Shown here: positions 40,273-48,800 of the stretch, piece by piece | Layout: the number at the start of each line of letters is the position of its first letter | How positions within the stretch are numbered: position 1 is the first letter of the stretch | Origin: an uncultured Bacteroidota bacterium | GTDB lineage: Bacteria; Bacteroidota; Bacteroidia; B-17B0; Aurantibacillaceae | Reading direction: 5' to 3' | Assembly: GCA_937873155.1 (NCBI GenBank) | Contig: CALMVZ010000026.1 | Coordinates: 124,001-188,000, forward strand | Length of the DNA stretch: 64,000 nt | Program-made: the position numbers and the translations under genes | Notes under the pieces: generated by a model | The model's input: the letters and a program-made list of their open reading frames with translations, nothing else | What the model was told of the DNA's origin: nothing | Database searches by the model: none

Positions 40273-42009
40273 TTAGTTCTTTAGAAATTTTATGGTTAAT
40301 AAGTCCTTACCTGATCTAATTCTTGCGATATATAAACCATCATTCAGGCCGCTTATATTTATTGAGAATGTTTCAGATGAAATATTTTTACGTGTAAAAA
40401 CGGTTTGGCTCAAGGCATTTAAAATATCTACACTTTCAATAAAAGAATTTGGGTCTTTTATTTGAAATGTAATCTTATCTGCAGAAGGATTTGGGAATGC
40501 TTTAACTAACGATAGATCCTTAGTGTTCTCTTTGATACCAATAGAATTTGGATCCTGCACAAGAAAAGTGCCCATCATACCATCATCTTCATGATGCAAT
40601 AAATGACAATGGTACATATACGGCACAAAATTATCGGCGAAAGTTGTAAACTTAGTGATGAAGCGAACAGAATCCCCAGGTTGAACAAGAATAACATCTT
40701 TTAACCCCTGATATTGCGGTGGGGGTGGCATACCGTTAATGTCGAGTACAAAAAATTCAATGTCGTGAATATGGAAAGGATGCGCGACAAGAGTTTTGTT
40801 ATAGAGTGTCCATACCTCTGTATTATTCAACAATGTTTTAATATTTATTGAATCCATATTGAATGGTGTATTGTTCATAAAGAAAGGACCGTCAACTTTA
40901 CCTTGTTGTCCGCTGGTAACAGTATCCGCAGTAAAAACTATCCGGCGTTTCGCATCGGCATTAACTTCCAGCAAAGGAACCTTAGGTGCAAATGTTGTAG
41001 GAATAGTTGTTATAGGATTTACTGTTTGCGCTACAACATCAAATCGAAGTATATTAAAATTTAATCCATTAAGCGGATTACTATAATAACCTTCCATCAT
41101 AGGATAAGCGGCCGTGCCAACAGTATCCGCACCAATAATTCCATACGGAAGTTCAGCGGCATAACTCATTAAATAAACTTGCTGTCCAATAGTATAATTA
41201 TTAAAGTCAACAAGGATCTCTGCACGCTCACCAGTAGATAAACGAACTCTATTTGTTTGGTAAGGTTGTGAAAGTAAGCCACCATCACTCGCTATAAGAT
41301 GAAAATTAGAATTATCAGACAGTCCAAAGTAATAGGTTCTATCAGAGGAAGCGTTTAATAAACGTAAACGTACCACTTGCTTAGGCACCTGTAGGTACGG
41401 ATTCATTGTTCCGTTTACCATTACAATGCTGTCTTCATGTGTTGCAGTAGTGAATTGATAGAAAGCATCAAAAACTCTTGTTTGTACGATGAGAGGAAAA
41501 TCATCTACTTTATAACGTCTTGGCAAGGTGTATGTTTTTTCAATATTATCACGCACGATGATCATCCCGGCTAAACCTCTTGTGATCTGTATTTCTGTTT
41601 TTCCTTCGCCGTGAGGATGATACCAAAACGTTGCCGCTTCATTACGCATCTTAAATGAAGGGCTCCATGTTCCACCACTTGCCGCAATGATCTGGTGAGG
41701 GCCGCCATCATTCATAGGCGCAACATGAAAACCATGCCAGTGAACCGTTGTTGGCTGCGTCAGAAAATTCTTCACGTTAAGTGTAATACTGTCGCCGTTA
41801 TTTATCAGCAATGTTGGTCCAAGAAAATTGCCGTTATAACCATAAGTAGGCGTATTATTCGTGCCAATAAACTGCTTTGTACCGGATTGTACGTTCAAAC
41901 TAAAAGATGTTCCGCTTAAAGTATCAGGAATATAAAGCGGATTTTGCCCAACAGTGATAAGACTGAGAACTGTACAGAAGAGAGCTAGTTTTGTTTTAAA
42001 ATCTTTCAT
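40273..42009 (-). CDS. T9SS-exported multicopper oxidase
   Basis: 578 aa, three cupredoxin domains with all copper motifs: HWHGFH and FWYHPHGEG (domain 1), HPFHIHDIEFF and YMYHCHLLHHEDDGMMG (domain 3; T1 Cys-His-Met and T2/T3 His). Signal peptide at the start; a T9SS sorting domain at the end (LVKAFPNPSADKITFQIK onward). Candidate function is CueO-like Cu(I) oxidation at the cell surface, making copper less toxic. Other laccase-like substrates cannot be excluded. Center of the operon. Confidence 0.85.
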   Translation of the reverse strand: MKDFKTKLALFCTVLSLITVGQNPLYIPDTLSGTSFSLNVQSGTKQFIGTNNTPTYGYNGNFLGPTLLINNGDSITLNVKNFLTQPTTVHWHGFHVAPMNDGGPHQIIAASGGTWSPSFKMRNEAATFWYHPHGEGKTEIQITRGLAGMIIVRDNIEKTYTLPRRYKVDDFPLIVQTRVFDAFYQFTTATHEDSIVMVNGTMNPYLQVPKQVVRLRLLNASSDRTYYFGLSDNSNFHLIASDGGLLSQPYQTNRVRLSTGERAEILVDFNNYTIGQQVYLMSYAAELPYGIIGADTVGTAAYPMMEGYYSNPLNGLNFNILRFDVVAQTVNPITTIPTTFAPKVPLLEVNADAKRRIVFTADTVTSGQQGKVDGPFFMNNTPFNMDSINIKTLLNNTEVWTLYNKTLVAHPFHIHDIEFFVLDINGMPPPPQYQGLKDVILVQPGDSVRFITKFTTFADNFVPYMYHCHLLHHEDDGMMGTFLVQDPNSIGIKENTKDLSLVKAFPNPSADKITFQIKDPNSFIESVDILNALSQTVFTRKNISSETFSINISGLNDGLYIARIRSGKDLLTIKFLKN

Positions 42010-42022
42010 GATCAGTTTTCAG

Positions 42023-42817
42023 TTAGTGAACGATACTTAATTTCTGATTTGTAACAGATCCATTAGCCGTTATCTTTACTACATAATTTCCTGCAGGCAG
42101 CGCCTGAGTATTAAATGTTTTAGAGAAGTTGCCGACTGGGACTTTATCAGAAAAAAGATTTGAAATAATGCGGCCTGTGATATCCAAAATCTCGATAACC
42201 ATTGATGAGGTTTCTTTTAACACAAGTTTTACATTTAATTCTGCCGATGCAGGATTAGGAAAAACATTCAGCTCAGAAATTTTATTTGCATTTTCTTTAA
42301 TACCAACCTGGGAATTTAGAAAGGTTCTGATGTCGGCCGCCATTGTTGTTGTATCGCTTGGACTAAATCCCTGATAAGGTGATCCAAGCAATTGATGAGT
42401 TGCTCCGCCGGCAATTACAATTGTAGGCATTCCCATACCTCCATAATATGCTACCTGAACAGCACCTGAATCCATTGGTATAGCAGAAAAGCCATTTGAT
42501 GTTACAAAGTTTTTAGTCTGTGCGCAGGAATAACTATTAGTATAAGCGATCATGTAAAATTTGATCTGGCCCGGATACTGAGAAAGTAAATTGGCTTTCA
42601 TTGCTTCCAAAACAGTTCCTGCGGCAGGACAAGGAGCACAGCTCAACATAAAGTATTCGATTATTACTGCTTTGCCGGAATTAAGATCGCCGAACAAATT
42701 CTGCATATTGCCATCGCAATCTTTACGGTTAAAATCCATCGCGGTGGTTTGCGCGGTTGAAGCGAATGAGAATATTGTCAGTAAGGCAATAATCAAATGA
42801 TAGGTTTTTGTTTTCAT
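42023..42817 (-). CDS. secreted thioredoxin-like protein with T9SS sorting domain
   Basis: 264 aa, signal peptide then a thioredoxin/TlpA-like fold (residues ~30-165) with FMLSCAPCPAAG (C-x2-C), cis-Pro region YYGGMGMPTIVIAGG and a terminal type A sorting domain (ELNVFPNPASAELNVKL). May reduce disulfides or bind copper for the multicopper oxidase. A cuproprotein-maturation (Sco-like) role would need an extra His that I do not see in the expected place. Confidence 0.7.
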   Translation of the reverse strand: MKTKTYHLIIALLTIFSFASTAQTTAMDFNRKDCDGNMQNLFGDLNSGKAVIIEYFMLSCAPCPAAGTVLEAMKANLLSQYPGQIKFYMIAYTNSYSCAQTKNFVTSNGFSAIPMDSGAVQVAYYGGMGMPTIVIAGGATHQLLGSPYQGFSPSDTTTMAADIRTFLNSQVGIKENANKISELNVFPNPASAELNVKLVLKETSSMVIEILDITGRIISNLFSDKVPVGNFSKTFNTQALPAGNYVVKITANGSVTNQKLSIVH

Positions 42818-42842
42818 TGTTTTTTTAGTTTAAGTCTAATAG

Positions 42843-43727
42843 TTAATTTACAAGTACTTTTTTAGTTACGGCACGGTTGTCAATTTGCATTTGTATTAAA
42901 TAGGTGCCTTCCGCCAAGTTGTTTCCCATAGAAATTTTTTGCTTTTGTTTTCCTGACAATTTTGTGGTCGGGCCTTTATAAATGATCTTACCAAGGTTAT
43001 CAAATGCATTAAGTTGTACCTGGCGATCACCTTTAAGGTCGTAGCTCACTAAAATTTCTTTTGAATCCCTATCATAGAATAGATTCAAATCATATTCGTC
43101 GGCTATCTCTTTTACAGAAGCAAATACTTTAGGATGGATCTGGAAAGTGTGAAGAAAGATCTTATCTCCTGTATTCTGACCATTATTATTAGTGCAATTG
43201 GTCGCATACCAGAACGTGATATTTCCTTCATTTGTTGGTGGCGCAGTCCAATTGAATGACCACTGCGAATAATTAAAAGAAAGGCTTGGAGTTCCTGCGG
43301 CCTTATGTGTCATAGAATAGCGCAAATCGGTTCCAATGGCATGAGTAATTATTTGCGTTCTTACAGGATCAGTTACTGTAAATTGCCCGACATTCAAACT
43401 ATCCTTATCCTTTAACGCCCCCAATTCAAATCCGAACTTAACATTAGGCGGTGATGAACCGGTAACCTTTACGGTTATGGAATACGTTTGTCCAGGAATA
43501 TAAGAAGAGTCAACGCTTGAAAAAGTAAGAGTATTATTATTTACAGCGCTGTAAGTAATTGATGCCGTTGTGTGGCAACCTGACTGGGCACAAGTTAAAT
43601 CCAGTGGAGCACCAGTACTACCAGGATGTGAGCCCGAGGTTTTTTTATAGACAGTATAACTGGCTAAAAGAAATACACTAACAAAAGCGCACAAAAGAAT
43701 TATTGATTTTTTATTTCTCATGATCAA
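42843..43727 (-). CDS. Reeler/choice-of-anchor V protein with T9SS sorting domain
   Basis: 294 aa. Membrane/signal segment (IILLCAFVSVFLLASYTVY), a choice-of-anchor V (Reelin-like) domain with TGAPLDLTCAQSGCHTTASI and a sorting domain at the end (LNLFYDRDSKEILVSYD on). The CAQSGCH motif is C-x4-CH, a variant of CxxCH, so covalent heme attachment is possible but unproven. Its neighbour at 43724 shares the domain but not the sorting tail. Confidence 0.7.
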   Translation of the reverse strand: MIMRNKKSIILLCAFVSVFLLASYTVYKKTSGSHPGSTGAPLDLTCAQSGCHTTASITYSAVNNNTLTFSSVDSSYIPGQTYSITVKVTGSSPPNVKFGFELGALKDKDSLNVGQFTVTDPVRTQIITHAIGTDLRYSMTHKAAGTPSLSFNYSQWSFNWTAPPTNEGNITFWYATNCTNNNGQNTGDKIFLHTFQIHPKVFASVKEIADEYDLNLFYDRDSKEILVSYDLKGDRQVQLNAFDNLGKIIYKGPTTKLSGKQKQKISMGNNLAEGTYLIQMQIDNRAVTKKVLVN

Positions 43728-44314
43728 AGGTTTTTATTGTTAATTGTGAAACTTTTGGTGTACACTTTATCTCCTTTATCCGACATGTCATCGTTGGCAG
43801 ATACAGCTCCTACATAGAAAGTAATTGGCTTTTTCGCTTCTTTAGGTGCTGTCCAGTTTACTATCCATTCACCCTCACCGGTTTTTACCGCATCTGTACC
43901 ATTAAAAGTATATGTCACATATTTTCGATCCTGAAGTTTGTAAGCGTTCTTAACGATCTGCGTTCTGACCGAATCAGTGATTTGAAAAGTTCCCTGCTCG
44001 GTGCTGTTTTTAGATTCAAGCGCCAGGATCTGAAATCCGAATCGTGTAACATTTGGATCGCTGATCTTTACTTTAACAGGATATGTATGACCCGGAACAA
44101 ATGCTGTTTCATTATTTCCAAATGTAAGTTCCACTTTAGCAGTACCTGAATTGATCTTACCGTCATCATGGCAACCTGATGTTGCACATGTTTCTTCGCC
44201 AGGCGCTCCGGTATGCGATGCCGGTGCTCCGGAGCTTGACTTTTTAATTGTGGCCGCTATTACGAGAAATGCGCAAAGCAATAAGCCAACTGATGTGATA
44301 ATTTTCTTTCTCAT
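43724..44314 (-). CDS. Reeler/choice-of-anchor V protein without sorting domain
   Basis: 196 aa, signal peptide MRKKIITSVGLLLCAFLVIA, then the same domain as the downstream paralogue: TGAPGEETCATSGCHDDGKI (C-x4-CH), VTRFGFQILALESKNS, VRTQIVKNAY and GEWIVNWTAPKE. Overlaps the downstream gene by 4 nt. Lacking T9SS tail, it should stay in the periplasm or outer membrane. Role unknown, perhaps electron transfer or copper contact with the oxidase. Confidence 0.65.
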   Translation of the reverse strand: MRKKIITSVGLLLCAFLVIAATIKKSSSGAPASHTGAPGEETCATSGCHDDGKINSGTAKVELTFGNNETAFVPGHTYPVKVKISDPNVTRFGFQILALESKNSTEQGTFQITDSVRTQIVKNAYKLQDRKYVTYTFNGTDAVKTGEGEWIVNWTAPKEAKKPITFYVGAVSANDDMSDKGDKVYTKSFTINNKNL

Positions 44315-44403
44315 GATAAATGAAATTAATTTATATAAATAAGTACAAAAAAGTACAGCCCATGCCTGCGAAACGCAAGTGGGTTAAAGGAGAAAACCAG
44401 AAA

Positions 44404-44790
44404 TCAAATCAAGAGCACCTTATGCTTAAGGTAGAGAGGATCGTCATATAAGACGGGTGGGTCGTGATCAGTTTCTTTAAATAAAGAATTATCGGGGCCC
44501 AAAGGTATTTGTAATTCAGGTTGAATGACTTCAGCGCACTGAATTTTGTTTTGCGTTAATTTAACTGCACCGAAAGAATGATGATCGTCTTTTACTTTGA
44601 AGAATGAAGATTCGTTTTTACAGCATCCGCCGCTTTCTTCTTCCTCCGAACCACAGCAACCTTCCTCATCATTTACTGTATAAAAAGCAAATTTTTTAAC
44701 GTGATCGCCGCAGTAATGCAAATTCAGAAACACACCTGATGCAACGAACAGATAAAAGACTGCGAGTGATATGGTTACAACTTTCTTCAA
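44404..44790 (-). CDS. small Cys/Met/His-rich exported protein
   Basis: 128 aa if started at TTG 44790 (signal peptide KKVVTISLAVFYLFVASGVF); a TTG at 44835 is an alternative. The mature part has LHYCGDHVKKF, a cluster EEGCCGSEEEESGGCCKNE and a His/Asp stretch DDHHSF. Such HYC-type proteins head copper operons in Bacteroidota and are presumed metal binders, though unstudied. First gene of the operon. Confidence 0.6.
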   Translation of the reverse strand: MKKVVTISLAVFYLFVASGVFLNLHYCGDHVKKFAFYTVNDEEGCCGSEEEESGGCCKNESSFFKVKDDHHSFGAVKLTQNKIQCAEVIQPELQIPLGPDNSLFKETDHDPPVLYDDPLYLKHKVLLI

Positions 44791-44801
44791 ATTGCTTTGA
44801 G

Positions 44802-44816
44802 TTGCGTAAGACGCAA
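44802..44816. promoter_or_regulatory. palindrome near start of copper operon
   Basis: TTGCGTAAGACGCAA: 6-bp arms around a 3-nt centre, 12 nt before the preferred start codon of the Cys-rich gene. A related TGCG-AAA-CGCA occurs at 44367-44377 in the next intergenic gap. Candidate operator of the HMA-AraC regulator, unproven. Confidence 0.4.
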
Positions 44817-44835
44817 TATAAGGATTTTTAATCAA

Positions 44836-44951
44836 AATAGAGTAGATAATTTAGAAATCTATAGCTTTTGTGTCTATAAAGTTGAAATTATTGAAACAAT
44901 TGAAATGATCATCAATAAAATCAATATAATATTTCAGATTTAGCTTCATAA
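44836..44951. other. spacer between copper operon and island repeat
   Basis: No gene. A minus-strand TATTTTG (-7-like, one base short) at 44834-44840 may drive the copper operon. Confidence 0.35.
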
Positions 44952-45042
44952 TCTAAATTAAGGAGAAAATAGGGGGAACTTTAAAATAAAAAAGGCTTAT
45001 CTAATTGTTAGATAAGCCTTTATAAATCATTATGGTGGAGAA
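44952..45042. repeat. left direct repeat (attL-like) with tRNA 3'-end sequence and terminator
   Basis: About 90 nt matching 51668-51760 at ~85% identity. It ends with TATGGTGGAGAA, the last bases of tRNA-Ala(GGC) including CCA, but the rest of the tRNA is absent. It includes a 13-bp stem hairpin (44992-45020, loop 3) followed on the minus strand by a T run, i.e. a duplicated tRNA terminator. Confidence 0.75.
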
Positions 45043-45344
45043 AACGAGACAATTGTCGAACCGGGAATTGTTTCTGGGGGACTTAGAATTATTAATGAAA
45101 GCTATTGGGATTGACTAGCCCTTCTTAGCAGGTATTTTGTCTCTTCGTTCTTTGGAGACAGTGAACATATTCTCGAACTCTTTTAGGAAGGATTTGTCTA
45201 AAATCACGACAATTCTAAAACATATTTTTAATAAAGGAAAGTAGGTGTTAATAGGGGTTTCTGTTCATTTCCTAACTGAAATTATCGAATAAAATACCTA
45301 CTAAACACCGTTAAATCAACTATTTAACTTTCGTTTATTATCGT
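45043..45344. other. left end of island; possible gene remnant on minus strand
   Basis: A minus-strand open frame of ~49 codons (45264-45115) encodes a protein-like C-terminus (FLKEFENMFTVSKERRDKIP, stop TAG) without a plausible start. It could be a remnant of the gene that came with the island. Nothing else recognised. Confidence 0.3.
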
Positions 45345-45352
45345 TATATTTG
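45345..45352 (+). promoter_or_regulatory. Bacteroidota -7 element of the czc operon
   Basis: TATATTTG ends 5 nt before the TTG start at 45358, so the leader is nearly absent, as at nhaD. No clear -33 TTG. Confidence 0.55.
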
Positions 45353-45357
45353 TAGGG

Positions 45358-45756
45358 TTGAAAAAGCTAGTAGCCATATTCTTTTTACTTCAATTCTTAA
45401 CGAACAATGCGTTCGCCGAAGAGTTAATTAAACTACCTAAACTTTTCACACACTACTATCATCACTCGCACGAGCATCACGACACCGATGATTTTGCTGA
45501 TTTTTTAGCTGATCATTATACAGACAATCATAAAGAAGATAAACACGACGATCAGGATGGTGATTGCGAATTACCTTTCAAACATTGCGATGGTTGCTGC
45601 TTAACCACTCACTCACCTATTATTGCTTCAGTTCCTTCATTCGATGGAAATAATTTTGTTGTTGAAATAACATCTAGCAACAGTTATGTTTCCGAAAACG
45701 AGAAAATAAAAAGTATCTGTTCTCCTCCTATCTGGCAACCGCCAAAAATTAGCTAA
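45358..45756 (+). CDS. exported His/Asp-rich metal-binding protein
   Basis: 132 aa, signal peptide LVAIFFLLQFLTNNAFA. A long His/Asp/Tyr-rich segment (HYYHHSHEHHDTDDFADF; KEDKHDDQDGDCELP) and Cys motif KHCDGCCLTTH follow. Proteins of this kind precede CzcCBA loci in Bacteroidota; it likely captures Zn/Co/Cd in the periplasm. Start codon is TTG at 45358. Confidence 0.65.
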   Translation: MKKLVAIFFLLQFLTNNAFAEELIKLPKLFTHYYHHSHEHHDTDDFADFLADHYTDNHKEDKHDDQDGDCELPFKHCDGCCLTTHSPIIASVPSFDGNNFVVEITSSNSYVSENEKIKSICSPPIWQPPKIS

Positions 45757-45843
45757 TAAATTAATGGGTGTCCGCTTGCGGGCATAATTCCTTTACGACG
45801 CCTCGCGCCGTAGGTATTCATTTATTTAATTAACTAATTCGTC

Positions 45844-48800
45844 ATGCTCAACAAAATAATTGCGTTCTCTATAAAGAACAAACTCATCATAGGGCTTTTC
45901 ATTTTAGCCCTCATTGGTTACGGCAGTTACCAAATAACAAAATTGCCAATTGATGCCGTGCCTGATATTACCGATAATCAAGTACAGGTAATAACTTCTG
46001 CGCCCTCACTCGGTGCACCCGATGTTGAACGGCTCATTACGTTTCCAATTGAACAAGCTAATAGCAACATACCGGGGCTAAAAGAAATTCGCAGTTTCTC
46101 TCGTTTCGGTTTATCATTAATTACAATTGTTTTTAATGATGATGTAGATGTGTATTGGGCAAGGCAACAAGTAACCGAGCGTTTAAAATCGGCACAAGAA
46201 CAAATCCCAAAAGGACTTGGCTCTCCAATGTTAGCTCCTGTAACAACAGGACTTGGCGAAATTTATCAGTACGTCCTTCGTGCTAAACATGGTTACGAAA
46301 CAAAATACGATGCAACCGAACTACGTACTATTCAAGATTGGATCGTTCGCCGACAGTTATTAGGCGTTAAAGGTGTTGCAGACGTTAGCAGTTTTGGCGG
46401 AAAACTTAAACAGTATGAAATTGCCATTGATGCCAACAAACTAAAATCATTCAACATTAACATTAATGATGTGTTTACTGCTCTAGAAAAAAACAATGAA
46501 AACACAGGCGGAGCGTACATTGAGAAAAAATCTACCGTGTTGTATATCCGAAGCGAAGGACTAATTCAAAATACAGAAGATATTAAAAACATTGTTGTAA
46601 AAAATACCGAGAATGGTACACCGCTCTTAATTAACGATGTAGCTGATGTAAGAATTGGAAAAGCTATTCGCTACGGCGCTATGACATATAATGACGAAGG
46701 CGAAGCAGCGGGCGCAGTTGTAATGATGTTGAAAGGTGGAAACAGCAACGAAGTAATTAAAAATGTAAAAGAACGAATTAAACAAATTGAAAAAACGTTA
46801 CCAAAGGGTGTAGAAATTGAACCTTTCCTCGATAGAACAAAAATGGTAAACAGCGCCATTGGTACAGTAACAAAAAATTTATTAGAAGGTGCGCTAATTG
46901 TAATTCTCATATTGGTTCTATTTCTTGGCAATCTTCGCGCTGGTGTAATCGTTGCTTCGGTAATTCCTTTATCAATGTTATTCGCAGTAATTATGATGAA
47001 CATTTTTGGTGTTAGTGGAAATTTAATGAGCATGGGTGCATTAGATTTTGGATTGATTGTTGACGGTGCGGTAATTATTGTTGAAGCATGTATGTTTCAA
47101 TTATACATTTCAAAGCAACAAAACGTATCTCAATTACAAATGGATGATATTGTTTACAACACTTCAACACGCATGAGAAACGCAGCCGTATTTGGCGAAT
47201 TAATTATCCTCGCTGTGTATTTGCCCATCTTTACTTTAGAAGGTATTGAAGGAAAAATGTTTAAACCAATGGCACAAACCGTTGCCTTTGCTCTTTTAGG
47301 CGCATTTATTCTTTCCCTTACTTATATTCCAATGATGAGTGCTTTGTTTTTAAGCAAGCTTACAACCCACAAAAAGAATATCTCAGATAGAATGATGAGC
47401 GTTTTAGAAAACATTCATCAAAAATATCTGCTTAAAGTATTAAACATTCCTAAAACAATAATAAGTTCGGTAATAATACTGTTTGTAATAGCTCTATTCA
47501 TCTTCTCTTCGTTAGGCGGAGAATTTATTCCCGAATTACCCGAAGGCGATTTTGCAGTTGAAACAAGAGTATTAACGGGAAGCAATATTAACACAACAGT
47601 TGATGCTTGTCTTAAAGCGGCGCACATATTAAAACTAAAATTTCCTGAAATTGAAAAGGTGATTGGTAAAGCAGGAAGTGGAGAAATTCCAACTGATCCT
47701 ATGCCAATGGAAGCGGCTGATTTAATGATAATTCTAAAGGATAAAAGCGAGTGGACATCAGCCGATACTTGGGATGAACTCTCAGAAAAAATGTCAGAAG
47801 CATTGCAAGATGTGCCAGGAGTAACGTATAGTTTCCAGTATCCAGTAGCAATGCGTTTCAACGAATTAATGACAGGCGCAAAGCAAGATGTGGTTTGTAA
47901 AATATTTGGAGAGAATTTAGATACTCTTTCAAAATATTCAAAACTTTTAGGCGACGTATCCTCTAAAATTGATGGCGCGGAAGGAATTTACGTTGAACCT
48001 GTTGACGGACTTCCGCAAGTCATCATTAATTACAAGCGCAACATTATAGCTCAATACGGCTTAAATATTTCCGACATAAACAGAGTTGTAAATACAGCTT
48101 TTGCAGGTCAAAGCAGCGGTTTGGTTTTTGAAGATGAAAGACGCTTTGACTTGGTTGTGCGTTTGGCAGGAGAAAACAGAAAAGAATTAGAAGACGTACA
48201 AAACATTTTAATTCCAACTCCAAAAGGAACCCAAATTCCATTGTATCAGGTTGCCGACGTTTCTATTCAGGAAAGCGTAAATCAAATCCAAAGAGATGAT
48301 GCTAAACGCAGAATTATTGTTGGCTTTAATGTTCGCGGTCGCGATGTTCAAAGTATTGTGAACGACTTGCAAACTCAAATTGATAAACAAATAAAATTGC
48401 CTACAGGGTATTTCATTACCTACGGCGGTGCGTTTGAAAATCTTATCGCAGCTAAAAAACGGTTGTCAATAGCAGTACCAATTTCCTTGCTCATTATTTT
48501 CTTCTTACTCTACTTTGCTTTCAATTCAGTTAAACACGGTTTACTTATTTATTCAGCAATTCCGCTTTCAGCTATTGGTGGTGTTTTCTTTTTAGCATTA
48601 AGAGGAATGCCGTTTAGTATTAGTGCGGGTATTGGCTTTATTGCCTTGTTCGGAGTAGCAGTTTTAAACGGTATTGTCCTAATTTCAGAATACAATCGAA
48701 TTAAAGCAGCCGGCCAAACCGATCTTAAAGCAATTGCTTTAGAAGGTACAAAGCATCGTTTACGACCTGTATTAATGACAGCTTTCGTAGCTTCGCTCGG

